Shown one piece after another: positions 17,236 through 26,768 of a DNA stretch of 64,000 nucleotides. The stretch is from Stenotrophomonas sp. 704A1. Its GTDB lineage: Bacteria > Pseudomonadota > Gammaproteobacteria > Xanthomonadales > Xanthomonadaceae. The DNA lies in the NCBI RefSeq assembly GCF_030549525.1, contig NZ_CP130831.1, positions 2,567,501 to 2,631,500 on the forward strand, given 5' to 3'. The notes beneath the pieces are model-generated. The model saw only the letters and a program-made list of their open reading frames with translations, was not told the DNA's origin and made no database searches. Each line of letters begins with the position of its first letter. The first letter of the stretch is position 1. A program made the translations under genes and the position numbers.

Positions 17236-17806
17236 GCGTTACTCCTTGCGTTGGTTCGCCACCACGGTAGAAGCAGCGGCGTGAGTGCAACGAGCACAAC
17301 CCGTTCATTCCGCGTAACCGGCGCGACTGCATGAACAGGCGAGCTGGAACGCAGCGTTCGCGCAGCCGTGTTTCGCTGCATGCTCACACCGTAACCGTTA
17401 TCATGGAAGGATGATCGACACGACCCACTGCATGCCTGCCGCCGTTGCGGGCATGCGGGAAGCACTGCCGACAGGCGTCTGGCTTTCCCTCATCGTATCC
17501 CCCTCGCCGTTCCACCGCCTGGCGCTGGACCCCGGCGGATGACGCCTGCGGGCCCTGCCCCGCCGCTGATTTCCGCTCGCCGCGTTCCCCCTGCTGACAC
17601 TCAATCGGACCTGTCCGATGGCTCACTGCGCGTGCAGCGGGCAATGCTTGCTGCGTGTGCGACAGCTGACCGCACGCGCCCTTCTGCCCGCTTGCGGGCA
17701 TTCGCTCCGATGCCCCTGCGCCTGTTGCGCCAGCATCGCCGTTTCCGACGTTCGGGACATTTCGCACTGCCCATCCCCCACATTCCATTCTTCCAAGGGA
17801 GTCCCC
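17236..17806. other. 571-bp gene-free region between divergent genes
   Basis: The region lies between the host-attachment-like gene (leftward) and proP (rightward), so it must hold both promoters. TAACCGTTA near 17392-17400 is a short palindrome. The proP side has GGGAGT just before the ATG. Open frames across it lack homology and are antisense or out-of-frame shadows. I see no RNA gene and no clear osmotic or sigma-factor signature. Confidence 0.5.
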
Positions 17807-19294
17807 ATGCAGGACAACTCCAACGCACACGCCCATTTCGGCTGGTTCAAACGCCGCCGCCACCTGAAGGTCGATGAGATCACCGTCGTCGACAAGCCCA
17901 TGCTCAAGCGCGCCGTTGGCGCGGCGGCACTGGGCAATGCAATGGAATGGTTCGATTTTGGTGTCTACGGCTACCTGGCCGTGACCATCGGCCAGGTCTT
18001 CTTTCCCTCCAGCAACCCCACCGCGCAGGTGATCGCGGCCTTTGCCACCTTCACCGTGGCCTTCCTGGTGCGGCCGTTGGGTGGCATGGTGTTCGGACCG
18101 CTGGGCGACCGCTACGGACGGCAGAAGGTGCTGGCCTTCACCATGATCCTGATGGCGCTGGGCACCTTTGCGATCGGCCTGATTCCCTCCTACGAACGCA
18201 TCGGCATCTGGGCGCCGGTGTTGCTGCTGCTTGCGCGCGTGGTGCAGGGCTTTTCCACCGGCGGTGAGTACGGCGGCGCAGCGACATTCATTGCCGAGTA
18301 CTCGACCGACCGCAATCGTGGCCTGATGGGCAGCTGGCTGGAGTTCGGCACGCTGGGCGGCTACATCGCCGGTGCCGGTACGGTCACTGCGCTGCACATG
18401 CTGTTGAGCAGCGCGCAGATGCTGGACTGGGGCTGGCGCGTCCCGTTCCTGGTTGCCGGCCCGCTGGGCCTGCTGGGCCTGTACATGCGCATGAAACTGG
18501 AAGAAACACCGGCGTTCCGTGCCTATGCGGAAGAGGCCGAAAAGCGCGACCATGAGCGCCCCGGGCTGGGTGAACTGCTGCGTGTGCACGGCCGCCAGCT
18601 GCTGGTCTGCATGGGCCTGGTGCTGGTGTTCAACGTGACCGACTACATGCTGCTGACCTACATGCCCAGCTACCTGAGCGTGACCATGGGGTATGCCGAG
18701 AGCAAGGGCCTGCTGCTGATCATCATCGTGATGCTGGTGATGATGCCGCTGAACATCGTTGGCGGTCTCTTCAGCGACCGGCTGGGGCGCCGGCCGATGA
18801 TCATCGGTGCCTGCATCGCGCTGCTGGTGCTGGCCATTCCGTGCCTGCTGCTGGTGGGCAGCGGCAACGATGCGCTGATCTTCCTCGGCTTGATGCTGCT
18901 GGGCCTGGCGCTGGTGTGCTTCACCAGTTCGATGCCCTCCACCCTCCCGGCGCTGTTCTACACGCCGGTGCGCTACAGCGCACTGTCGATCGCCTTCAAT
19001 GTGTCGGTGTCGCTGTTTGGTGGCACCACGCCGCTGGTGACCGCCTGGCTGGTGGAGCGTACCGGTGACCCGCTGGTGCCGGCGTACTACCTGATGGGCG
19101 CAGCGGTGATCGGCCTGATCACCATGATGTTCGTGAAGGAGACCGCCGGCCTGCCGCTGCGCGGTTCGCCGCCGGCCGTGGGCTGCGACCAGGAAGCGGT
19201 GGCGTTGCTGAAGAGCGATGCGCCGCTGACGGTGGACCCGACCCTGCCGACGTTGCCGGAGGCCGGGAAGCCGGAACCGGCGACCCCGGCCTGA
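17807..19294 (+). CDS. proP: ProP-type proline/glycine-betaine:proton symporter
   Basis: A 495-residue major facilitator with twelve predicted membrane segments, the length of ProP. It should import proline, glycine betaine and related osmolytes with protons under high osmolarity. Family marks are GNAMEWFDFGVYGYLA in the first segment, RPLGGMVFGPLGDRYGRQKVL between segments 2 and 3, and VVQGFSTGGEYGGA in segment 4. The ATG at 17807 is preceded by GGGAGT and matches the family N-terminus; the frame is open upstream without homology. The long C-terminal tail (about 50 residues, Pro-rich) is not an obvious coiled coil, unlike E. coli ProP, so osmosensing may differ. Related metabolite:H+ symporters, such as citrate or ketoglutarate carriers, cannot be ruled out. 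Confidence 0.8.
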   Translation: MQDNSNAHAHFGWFKRRRHLKVDEITVVDKPMLKRAVGAAALGNAMEWFDFGVYGYLAVTIGQVFFPSSNPTAQVIAAFATFTVAFLVRPLGGMVFGPLGDRYGRQKVLAFTMILMALGTFAIGLIPSYERIGIWAPVLLLLARVVQGFSTGGEYGGAATFIAEYSTDRNRGLMGSWLEFGTLGGYIAGAGTVTALHMLLSSAQMLDWGWRVPFLVAGPLGLLGLYMRMKLEETPAFRAYAEEAEKRDHERPGLGELLRVHGRQLLVCMGLVLVFNVTDYMLLTYMPSYLSVTMGYAESKGLLLIIIVMLVMMPLNIVGGLFSDRLGRRPMIIGACIALLVLAIPCLLLVGSGNDALIFLGLMLLGLALVCFTSSMPSTLPALFYTPVRYSALSIAFNVSVSLFGGTTPLVTAWLVERTGDPLVPAYYLMGAAVIGLITMMFVKETAGLPLRGSPPAVGCDQEAVALLKSDAPLTVDPTLPTLPEAGKPEPATPA

Positions 19295-19298
19295 TGGC

Positions 19299-19336
19299 GT
19301 GCCGCAGCGCCGGCAGCGGCCTGCGCTGCGGCGGCA
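19299..19336. terminator. Bidirectional hairpin between convergent genes
   Basis: GTGCCGCAGCGC pairs with GCGCTGCGGCGGCAC around a GC-rich loop. It starts 5 bp after the proP stop and ends 2 bp before the stop of the minus-strand gene, so it could end transcription from both sides. Confidence 0.55.
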
Positions 19337-19337
19337 C

Positions 19338-19970
19338 TCAGTTGGCGCGGGTCAGCGTGCCCGGTGTCCAGCGATAGACCCACACGTGGCGGCCGGCGGG
19401 TGGGCAGGCCGGCCTGCCCTTGCCACGCTCGCACAGCCGCGGCTGTTTCCCGCTCTCGAAGCTGACACTGAGACGGTCGCCGTCCATCGTGATGGATTCG
19501 ACCTCGCCGGGAATGTGCACGCTGGCATCGTCGGCATAGCCGGACGCGCGGATCAGCGCGTAGGTTTCGTCGTCGTAGGCGCTCTTGCCCGGCGTGGGAG
19601 CCTGCGCACGCCGATCACCCTCGCGCAGCGGCGTCATCACCACCAGCTCGTTGAGCAGCGCGGTGCTGCCGGGCGGCTGGGTGGCGGTGTACAGATAGAC
19701 GATCTCGGGGCGGCCATCGCCATCCAGATCGGCATTGCCGGCCCACAGCGGGCGATAGTCGAACCGGCTGTCGGTGCCGGGATGCAGCCGCAACGAGGCC
19801 TCGGCGGTACGCCGGGCCTTGTCGTAGGTGATGGCTTCGGGCGCGGCCGTGGCATCGGCCGGCGCCTCCTTTGGCGGCTCGGCAGCCCACGCCGCCGGTC
19901 CCGCCAGCGTTGCCAGCAGCACGCACACCACCTGCACTGCGTGCGCCTGTGCTCGCCTCCGTTGCCGCAT
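19338..19970 (-). CDS. Secreted protein of unknown function, end of Slam operon
   Basis: A 210-residue protein with a signal peptide (about residues 1-29, VCVLLATLAGPAAWA). The mature part has DLDGDGRPEIVYLY near residue 80, a calcium-loop motif like those of FG-GAP repeats, but only one copy. The C-terminal part has two Cys (LCERGKGRPACPP) that may form a disulfide. I do not recognise a family. It starts 78 bp after the Slam stop on the same strand and shares no promoter signs of its own, so it may be the last gene of that operon. It could be an accessory to heme or metal capture, but nothing in the sequence proves it. Confidence 0.65.
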   Translation of the reverse strand: MRQRRRAQAHAVQVVCVLLATLAGPAAWAAEPPKEAPADATAAPEAITYDKARRTAEASLRLHPGTDSRFDYRPLWAGNADLDGDGRPEIVYLYTATQPPGSTALLNELVVMTPLREGDRRAQAPTPGKSAYDDETYALIRASGYADDASVHIPGEVESITMDGDRLSVSFESGKQPRLCERGKGRPACPPAGRHVWVYRWTPGTLTRAN

Positions 19971-20047
19971 CCTGATGCTCCCTGTGGGTGGACTGTCGGG
20001 ACGCGATCATCGCATACGCGGTGGCGTGGCCAAAGCCTGCTCCGCGC

Positions 20048-21514
20048 TCAGAACGCGCGTTCCCACTTCAGGCTCAGCAGGCTGCGGTCGTGGCTGTACA
20101 GCCAACCGACGCTGCTGTCGATGCGGGCGTAGCGCAGGCTCAGGCTGGGCACCAGGCCGGCCACCGCCAAGCGCTCGCTGCGCACGATCGCAATCACGTT
20201 CTGCTCGTCGTCCTGTCGTCGTGCCTCCAGCAGCGGGCTCCAGGCGTGGTAGTCACGCCTGCGCAGCGAAACGAACACGGTGGCGCTGGTTCCTGCCCAC
20301 TGCCGCGCCGCCCCCAGGCGCAGGCCACGCTGGCGGTAGCCGTTGGCGGCGTCGGCGGCACGGCTGTCGCTGGCGTCGACGCCGGCGAACACCGTCCAGC
20401 GCGGGTTGAGCGCCCGGAACCAGGTGGCGTACAGCGCGCTCAGCTCGCCATCGTAGTTGGCCGCCAGGCCCGGCTGCCGGTAGCGCTGGCGCTTCCAGTC
20501 CGCTTCCAGCTTGAGCAGGCTGCGCGCGTCCAGCGCGAACTGCCATTCGCCATGCACGCCGCTGCCGCCCTGCAGGGCATGATTGCCCAGCGCCTGGTAG
20601 TCGTAGCTGGGGGCCAGCAGCAGCGTGTGGCGCGCAGTGCGCCAACTGTAGCCGGCCTGCACGCTGGCATTGAGTTCGTTGTAACCGCTGTGGCCGCGCC
20701 AGGCCTGGCCGAACGCCAGGCCCCGTACATACAGCCCATGATGGCCCGCCAGCACCCACCGGCGCTCGAGGCTGCCATCGAAGTCGGCGCCGCTGGCCGC
20801 CTGTGCCTCGGGCAACCTGCGTTCGATGAAGCAGGTTGCGCCATCACCGAACAGGCAGGTGCGGCTGGCGGAACTGCGGTTGACGTTGTCGCTCCAGGCC
20901 GGCCCGAGCGCCAGCGCGCCCTTCCACTGCTGCCGCGCGCGCAGCGCCTGCAGATAGCCCTGCACCCGCGCCCGCACGCCGGCGGTGGCAGGATCGTCGG
21001 CATCGATGCCCGCAGCGATGGCGGTGAACAGCCTGATCGCATCGGCATCGCGCTGGTCTTCGGCGTACACCCGGGCCAGCTCCAGTCGCGCCGGCAGGAA
21101 CTGCGGCTGTGCGGCCAGCACTGCCTGGTACTCGGCCGCGGCCGCGGCATGCCGCCCCGACGCCCGTGCCAGCGCGCCCTGCGCGTAGTGGCGCAGCAAC
21201 GGATCATGGTCGGGCAGTTCGATGTACTCGGCAAGGAAGGCGGCCACCGCCTGCCATTGCTGGTGCTGCAGCGACAGGTACAGCGCCTGCCCGAGGTCGT
21301 CGGCGGTGCGTTCAACCCGGTACTGCTGGCCGTCGATGGTCAGCGTGGGGCGCGCGCCTTCGGCCTGGCGCAGGCGCTGCCGGTCCTGCTGCTGGTGGCG
21401 CAGGTCGCTGCCCTGCTCCAGCACACGGCGCAGATCCTCCTGCTGCGCGCAGGCGTCCGCTGCCGGCCATGCCAGCAGCAGGAGGGCGAGAATGAGAGGG
21501 GGGCGCATGGTCAT
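20048..21514 (-). CDS. Slam-type outer-membrane translocator (DUF560)
   Basis: A 488-residue surface lipoprotein assembly modulator. Slams sit in the outer membrane and carry TbpB-like lipoproteins or hemophilins to the surface. A signal peptide (LILALLLLAWPAADACA) is followed by a TPR-like periplasmic part (about residues 90-200, with HYAQGALARASGRHAAAAAEY and LARVYAEDQRDADAIRLF). A 14-strand-type barrel (about 215-488) follows, with alternating aromatic strands and a final KWERAF. The start at 21514 (MTMRPPL) is followed two codons later by another ATG; either is possible. It follows the hemophilin-like gene by 82 bp, the usual pairing of translocator and cargo. Confidence 0.88.
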   Translation of the reverse strand: MTMRPPLILALLLLAWPAADACAQQEDLRRVLEQGSDLRHQQQDRQRLRQAEGARPTLTIDGQQYRVERTADDLGQALYLSLQHQQWQAVAAFLAEYIELPDHDPLLRHYAQGALARASGRHAAAAAEYQAVLAAQPQFLPARLELARVYAEDQRDADAIRLFTAIAAGIDADDPATAGVRARVQGYLQALRARQQWKGALALGPAWSDNVNRSSASRTCLFGDGATCFIERRLPEAQAASGADFDGSLERRWVLAGHHGLYVRGLAFGQAWRGHSGYNELNASVQAGYSWRTARHTLLLAPSYDYQALGNHALQGGSGVHGEWQFALDARSLLKLEADWKRQRYRQPGLAANYDGELSALYATWFRALNPRWTVFAGVDASDSRAADAANGYRQRGLRLGAARQWAGTSATVFVSLRRRDYHAWSPLLEARRQDDEQNVIAIVRSERLAVAGLVPSLSLRYARIDSSVGWLYSHDRSLLSLKWERAF

Positions 21515-21596
21515 CCGGTGGGCACGATGCAACGGGCCGAAGCAGGGACTGGCGGATCGCGGCTTGTCCCTGCCCTGCCCCGTCAGGGGTGTGGCA

Positions 21597-22361
21597 TCAG
21601 TTCTTGCTGCCGCCGAAGGCGGTGTCGTACTGGCTGTTGCCGGCGAAGGTGGCGATGCCGGCCAGGGTGGCCGCGTTGGCGCCGAAGAACTGGCCCTGGG
21701 TGCTGCCCGACACCGAGCCATTGGCCACTGCGGTACCGGCGAAAGAGGCATCCGCGCTGTTGATGGCGGCGGTGACGCCCACGGTCAACCCGCCCCCGGC
21801 GATCTGGCCACGCAACGAACCCGTGCCGAAGTCGGCGCGGAACGTACCGCTGAGCAGGTTGCTGCCGTTGAACCGGTTCAGGCCTGCCACGCTGTAGGTG
21901 GCCACCCCGGCCGGCAGGGTGGTGCCGGCCCGGTCACCGGCGAAGTACACCTGGCGGTTGTTGAAGCCACCGGCGGCGCCATCCTTGGACCATTCGCCGA
22001 ACCAGACATCGCCACTGCCCACCTTGACGAAGTTGAAGTGGCCCATGCCGGCGTGGTTGCCCGGGGTGCCGGTGATCGGCATGGCCAGCGTACGCACGGT
22101 GGTGCCGTTGATGGTGGTCGGCGCCGAGTAGGCACTCAGGCCCTGGAAGTCCACGCGCATGCCGCCGGACACGGTGCCGACGCCGATGCCGGCCTTGCCG
22201 GCCGAGTGCGGGCCGCCATTGACCTGCGAGGCGCCGACGTTGACGTTGAGCTGCGGATCGGTGACGGCGCTGGCGGCGCCGACGATATCGGCCGCATGGG
22301 CGGCGCCGGCCAGCGCGAACGAGGCGGCGACGGCCAGCAGGGAACGGGAGATCGATTTCAT
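21597..22361 (-). CDS. Hemophilin-like Slam-dependent secreted protein
   Basis: A 254-residue exported protein with a signal peptide (residues 1-23, SRSLLAVAASFALAGAAHA). The N-terminal part is the putative ligand domain. The C-terminal part (about 165-254, with GLTVGVTAAINSADASFAG and QGQFFGANAATLAGIATF) looks like the eight-stranded TbpB-type barrel that Slams recognise. There is no lipobox Cys, so the protein should be released or held without a lipid, as in HphA (hemophilin) of Acinetobacter and Haemophilus. One His in GNHAGMGHFNF could serve as heme ligand. AAGGAG precedes the ATG. It lies between the receptor and Slam genes. Heme is the best guess for ligand; another metal complex remains possible. 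Confidence 0.82.
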   Translation of the reverse strand: MKSISRSLLAVAASFALAGAAHAADIVGAASAVTDPQLNVNVGASQVNGGPHSAGKAGIGVGTVSGGMRVDFQGLSAYSAPTTINGTTVRTLAMPITGTPGNHAGMGHFNFVKVGSGDVWFGEWSKDGAAGGFNNRQVYFAGDRAGTTLPAGVATYSVAGLNRFNGSNLLSGTFRADFGTGSLRGQIAGGGLTVGVTAAINSADASFAGTAVANGSVSGSTQGQFFGANAATLAGIATFAGNSQYDTAFGGSKN

Positions 22362-22416
22362 GCAACTACTCCTTGGGTTGAGGGAACTACAGGTACAACG
22401 CGTGAATGCAGGGGAA

Positions 22417-25400
22417 TCAGAAGCGCGCACTGAGCGCGAGCTTGAGCGTGCGGCCCGGTGCCGGCAGGGTGGAACGCGTGGCCGGGTCGACGTAGTAGCG
22501 GTTGCCGAGGTTGCTGCCGACCAGTTCGATGCTGGCGTTGGCGTGGAAGCGCCAGCGCGCATAGGCGTCGACGGTGGTGATGTTTCCCCAGGTGAACGGC
22601 ACGTTCTGCCACAGCAGGCTGCTGCCGCCGGCCAGCAACCGGTCCCGGTACGCCTGCAGGTCCGGGTTGTCATGCCGCTGGTAATGCACGATGCGGCTGC
22701 CCAGTTCCAGCCGTTCGTCGAACAGGCGCGTGCCCAGCGAGAGGTTCATCGACAGCCTGGGGATCGCCTGGGTCAGCAGGTAACCGCCGACAAAGCCGTC
22801 CTGCACGCAGTTGGGTACCTGCCCGCGGTTGGGATCGAGCAGGACGGCGCTGCTTTCGTCGCAGACTTCGTTTTCCAGCGTGCGGCTGACCCCCAGGTCG
22901 GAGAAGAAGCGCCGATTGTCGAAGCGCGCCTGCAGTTCGACGCCCCGGATGGTCTGCTTGTCGATGTTGTCGAACAGGAAGTAGGCGTCGCGCTCGATCA
23001 CATCACGGGTCTTGTGCACGAAGTAGCTGAGCCTGACGTCGGCATCGGTGCCTTCGGCAAACAGCCCGGACAGCGAGTGCACATAGCCGGCTTCGTAGTT
23101 GTAGGCGTGCTCGGGCTTGAGCGGATACAGCGGGTTGAGGCTGCTGGAGAACGCGATGGTGCTCTCGAACATGCTGGGGAAGCGCTTGGCTTCGGTGTAG
23201 CGCAGGTACAGGCGCGCGTCGGGCGAGAAATGCACGGTGGCCGAGAATGTCGGCAGCCACGCGTGGTCGCGGCGGCGGCTGTTCCGCGCCTGCACCGGCT
23301 GGCCCTGCACCGTGCTGAAGATGCTGCAGGTCTGGTCGCTGCCGAGCACCATCGGCAGCAGGCCCGGTATCGCGGCCACCTCGCCGTTGAGGCAGGGGTT
23401 GCCGGCGCGCGTGTAGTTGCCCTGCGCGTCGGGCTGCCAGGCGATGCGGTGCTCCACCGGCACCGGGGTTTCGTACTTGACCAGCAGGTTCCTCAACAGG
23501 TCATCGACCAGCGAGCCCATGCCGATGCTCTCCCAGAATTCGCGCTCGGCTTCCAGCGCATCGATCTCCGCCTGCAGGCTGGCCGGACGCGGCGGCAACG
23601 CATTGACCCGGTAGCGGGCTTCCCGGCTGCCGACGCTGGTGGTGAGCAGTTCGGGATGGTCCTGCAGGAAATCGTCGAAGGCCCAGTAGCGGCTGTAGCG
23701 CAGGCCCGCACCGAGGGTGAGGAACTCCACCGGGCGCCACTCCAGGCTCAGGTAGCCCTCGCCCTCCTGGCGGCGGCCGGCACGCGGGTACATGCGCCAA
23801 CCGTCGCTGACCCCGAAGTACGGATCATCCGATCGCAGCCTCTCGTACTGCCAGTTGCCGCCCACGGTCAGGTCGAGGGTGGAATGCAGGGCGAAGCGGT
23901 TGCTCAGGGTCAGCCCGGTGCGGTCGTTGCGGGCATTGGCCAGCGCGGTGTTGCGCAGGATCGGGCTGCGTGCCGGATCCCAGTCCGGATTGCCGGAGGC
24001 GAAGTTGGGAAATCCACCGGCGGTGTAGGTGTCGCTGGTGGTCTGGGTCCGCCACAGGTTGGCACGCAGGTCCAGCCAGCGGCTGCCGGCCGGCTGCCAC
24101 CGATACTCCAGGTTCCAGGCATCGGCATCGACCCGGCTGAGCGGCCACTGGATGCGCCCGTAATCCGGTGCGGACAGGATCCGCGACGGCATGATTTCGC
24201 CGTAGTGCGACAGCGTATGCCGCCAGGTGGCACGCAGCTGCTGGTCATCGCTGATCTGCCAGGTGCCCTTGAGCAGCCACGATTCCTGCTCGCTGGAGGT
24301 ATTGGGCACTTCGTCGCCCGGTTTGAAGTGGCGGGCCAGCGTGGTGATGTAATCGACGCCCTGGTACTCGAACTGCTCGCGCGGCGGCTGGTCGTAGTAA
24401 GCGCTGCCCTGGTCCCCGGAGAAGTAGTTGCCGCGCTTGCGCCAAGCATAGGCCGCCATCAGCTCGGCGCGCTCGCCGCGCCAGCCCAGCGCCAGGCGCC
24501 AGGCCTGGTCGTCCCCCTCGAACGGGTTGTCGCCGCTGCGCGACTTCACCGGCACCACCAGGGTGCGGTCGGCATAGGGCGAGGCCGGCGAGGACTGCGG
24601 GAAGCCGTCCACGCTGCGGTAGTCCTGCCCGGTATGCAGGCGCGGCAGCCGTGGCGAGACCGCGTTGCTGCTGCCCTCGATCTTCAGCTCCCCGCCGAAG
24701 CGTTCATCGGCGTCGAGGATGTCATCGACGTCGAGGGTCTTGATGACCATGGCGCCACCGATGCCGGTATGCACATCACGCACCAGCGCCGGCCCCTTGA
24801 TGACCTGGATGCCGCCGATCAGGTTGGGATCGATGTAGTTGCGGTTGCTGACCCCGTTGTAGCCCCGCCAGACGGTCAGCGCCTGCTCGCCGCCATCGAT
24901 GCTGACCGGCACCCGCCCCGGCCCCTGGATGCCGCGGATGTTGAGGTCCAGTGCACCGCTGTTGCGCGCATCGCCGCTGAACACACCGACCAGATCCTTG
25001 ACCACGTCGGCCGGGTTGGCGCCGCGGTAGCGCTCCACGCGCTCACGCCCGGAATAACCGGTGCTCAGGTCCAGCGCGTACACGTCGTCGTACCCCCAAC
25101 GATCGCGTGTCTGGCCGCCGTTGGCCTGCAGCCGTCCCCCGACCTTCAGCGTGTCCAGGTGCACCACCCCATCCTGCGACGCTGCCACGGCATCGGCATC
25201 AGCGCTTGCCGGCTGCAGGCTCCAGGCGCCGTCCTGCTCCTGCTGTGCGCGCAGCCCGCTGTCGCGCAGCAGCTGCTGCAGCGCCTGTGCCGGGCTGTAA
25301 TGCCCGTTCACCGCACGCGAGCGGCGCCCTTCCACCAGATCGCTGCGGAACACCACCTGCACCTGCGCCTGGCGGCCGAAGCTGCGCACGGCATCGGCCA

Positions 25401-25551
25401 GCGGCTGTTCCGGAATGGCATACGCCTGCGGGGCGGCGGCAGCCGCCTGGGCATTGGCGGCCGGCACCGCTGCCAGCGGAAGCAGTACGGTGGCGATGGA
25501 CAGGGCCAGCAGGGTGGCGCGGCAATGGCGGGCAGATGCCGTAGACGGCAT
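22417..25551 (-). CDS. TonB-dependent receptor with STN signalling domain (hemophilin receptor-like)
   Basis: A 1044-residue outer-membrane receptor. After a signal peptide (about residues 1-35) comes an STN domain (about 42-110, IPEQPLADAVRSFGRQAQVQ), as in FecA-type receptors that signal to a FecR protein. A plug follows (about 155-290, with NPADVVKDLVGVFSGD and LNIRGIQGPGRVPVSIDG), then a large barrel to the final LALSARF. The barrel has long extracellular loops with Cys pairs (NPCLNGEV, DQTCSIF, NEVCDESS, PNCVQDG). It is followed at 55 bp by the hemophilin-like gene and preceded by fecI and fecR, so binding of the loaded carrier should switch on the locus. The size and partners fit the HphR type. 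Confidence 0.9.
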   Translation of the reverse strand: MPSTASARHCRATLLALSIATVLLPLAAVPAANAQAAAAAPQAYAIPEQPLADAVRSFGRQAQVQVVFRSDLVEGRRSRAVNGHYSPAQALQQLLRDSGLRAQQEQDGAWSLQPASADADAVAASQDGVVHLDTLKVGGRLQANGGQTRDRWGYDDVYALDLSTGYSGRERVERYRGANPADVVKDLVGVFSGDARNSGALDLNIRGIQGPGRVPVSIDGGEQALTVWRGYNGVSNRNYIDPNLIGGIQVIKGPALVRDVHTGIGGAMVIKTLDVDDILDADERFGGELKIEGSSNAVSPRLPRLHTGQDYRSVDGFPQSSPASPYADRTLVVPVKSRSGDNPFEGDDQAWRLALGWRGERAELMAAYAWRKRGNYFSGDQGSAYYDQPPREQFEYQGVDYITTLARHFKPGDEVPNTSSEQESWLLKGTWQISDDQQLRATWRHTLSHYGEIMPSRILSAPDYGRIQWPLSRVDADAWNLEYRWQPAGSRWLDLRANLWRTQTTSDTYTAGGFPNFASGNPDWDPARSPILRNTALANARNDRTGLTLSNRFALHSTLDLTVGGNWQYERLRSDDPYFGVSDGWRMYPRAGRRQEGEGYLSLEWRPVEFLTLGAGLRYSRYWAFDDFLQDHPELLTTSVGSREARYRVNALPPRPASLQAEIDALEAEREFWESIGMGSLVDDLLRNLLVKYETPVPVEHRIAWQPDAQGNYTRAGNPCLNGEVAAIPGLLPMVLGSDQTCSIFSTVQGQPVQARNSRRRDHAWLPTFSATVHFSPDARLYLRYTEAKRFPSMFESTIAFSSSLNPLYPLKPEHAYNYEAGYVHSLSGLFAEGTDADVRLSYFVHKTRDVIERDAYFLFDNIDKQTIRGVELQARFDNRRFFSDLGVSRTLENEVCDESSAVLLDPNRGQVPNCVQDGFVGGYLLTQAIPRLSMNLSLGTRLFDERLELGSRIVHYQRHDNPDLQAYRDRLLAGGSSLLWQNVPFTWGNITTVDAYARWRFHANASIELVGSNLGNRYYVDPATRSTLPAPGRTLKLALSARF

Positions 25552-25663
25552 GAACGGTAACTCCTCAAGGGCGGCAGGACCCGGCGTGCATCGGGCGCGC
25601 CGGGTGCGTGTGGCTTGAGGAGAAACGCGGTTTCGCTCTGGCTATATCAGTAACGACAACGTG

Positions 25664-25695
25664 GAATCGGAACTGCCCACGGTTTTTTCCGATTC
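25664..25695. promoter_or_regulatory. Perfect 9-bp inverted repeat ahead of the STN receptor
   Basis: GAATCGGAA (25664-25672) and TTCCGATTC (25687-25695) form a perfect inverted repeat with a 14-base spacer in the 166-bp gap between fecR and the receptor. On the minus strand the left arm reads GGAAAAAACC, close to the GGAAA -35 element used by FecI-type sigma factors. It may be the sigma-dependent promoter or an attenuator. Confidence 0.4.
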
Positions 25696-25717
25696 ATCGC
25701 ACAAGCATCCCTGCCGA

Positions 25718-26671
25718 TCACCACACCAGCAGCGCACCGCCCGGAAGACGGCGTACGCGCAGGCCGGCCTGCTGGGCCACCGCCGCGATGGCCGGGTCGG
25801 GTTGCTGCAGGTGGAACAGCCCACTCACCGCCACCTGCGCGCCCTGCCCGCGCAGCACCCAGACCGGCGCTGCGCGATAGCGTGCCAGCTGTGCGATGGC
25901 CTCGGCGGCGGGCAGCTGGTCGATGCTGACCTCGCCCCGCCGCCACGGAGCGACCGCGTCCGCATCGATGCGCCGCAGCGGCTGTTGCCAGCGACCGCCG
26001 GCAAAGGCGCGCTGCTGCCCCGCATGCAGGCGCTGCACCGGGACCTGCCCGGGCCCGACCTCGACCTCTCCCTGACTGACCCCGGTGACCACGGTCGCGC
26101 CCTGCAGCGTCACGCTGAAGGCGGTGCCGATGTCACGGATCTCGCCACCGCCGGCCTCGACCCGGAACGGCCGCGCCTCATGCGCTACCTGGAACCAGGC
26201 CTGCCCGCGCAGCAGCTGTATGCGCCGCTGGTCCGCGCTGAACTCCACCGCCAACGCGGTGCCGGCATCGAGCACGGCGCTGCTGCCATCCTCCCACTGC
26301 ACCGTACGCGGCGCGCTGCCGCTACGCACATCGCTGCGGGCCAGCAGCCAGGCATGCGGGGCGATGGCCACCGCCACCAGCACCGCCGCGGCACTGCCCA
26401 GCAGCCATGGCCATCGGCGCTGGGGTCGCAGCGGGCGCAGCGCCGGTTCGGCGGTCAGCCCGGGAAGCGCGGCCAGCACCTCCGGCCCCGCGGCATCGAG
26501 CGACTGCCAGAAATCGTTCTGCTGCTCCCATGCCAGCCGATGGCAGGGATCGGCCTGCAGCCAGCGCTGCAGGCGGCGTTGCTGACGCGGCGGCAGCGGA
26601 CCGGCATTGCACCGCAGCACCCAGTGCAGGGCCTGCCTGGCCTGTCGCGGCGAGGGTGAGGACGGGTTCAT
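25718..26671 (-). CDS. FecR-family transmembrane anti-sigma factor
   Basis: A 317-residue FecR-type regulator. The cytosolic FecR_N part (residues 1-70) has the RRLQRWLQADPCHRLAWEQ pattern, with LAW and W residues that bind the sigma factor. A membrane segment (about 88-108, WPWLLGSAAAVLVAVAIAP) follows, then the periplasmic FecR beta domain (WEDGSSAVLDAGTALAVEF, LLRGQAWFQVAH) and a C-terminal STN-like part that should contact the receptor. The ATG at 26671 is chosen over upstream sequence because family homology begins at MNPSSPSPRQARQAL. It lies 97 bp after the sigma gene, longer than usual, and 166 bp before the receptor. Confidence 0.9.
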   Translation of the reverse strand: MNPSSPSPRQARQALHWVLRCNAGPLPPRQQRRLQRWLQADPCHRLAWEQQNDFWQSLDAAGPEVLAALPGLTAEPALRPLRPQRRWPWLLGSAAAVLVAVAIAPHAWLLARSDVRSGSAPRTVQWEDGSSAVLDAGTALAVEFSADQRRIQLLRGQAWFQVAHEARPFRVEAGGGEIRDIGTAFSVTLQGATVVTGVSQGEVEVGPGQVPVQRLHAGQQRAFAGGRWQQPLRRIDADAVAPWRRGEVSIDQLPAAEAIAQLARYRAAPVWVLRGQGAQVAVSGLFHLQQPDPAIAAVAQQAGLRVRRLPGGALLVW

Positions 26672-26768
26672 GGTTGTAGCCTGCGGCACCGCGGGTGGGC
26701 GCGTTCTACAGCTGTGACACCGCAGTGGGCGGATTGCCCACGGCAATCGTCGGGCCTGTGCGATCCGA

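Noticed and set aside
17384..18589. Minus-strand open frame opposite proP
   Set aside because: ProP has complete membrane segments and motifs on the plus strand; the opposite frame is Gln/His-rich and without family.
22159..25560. Plus-strand open frame of about 1133 codons opposite the STN receptor
   Set aside because: It is a mirror of the receptor gene, with biased composition and no homology; the minus-strand frame has full receptor domains.
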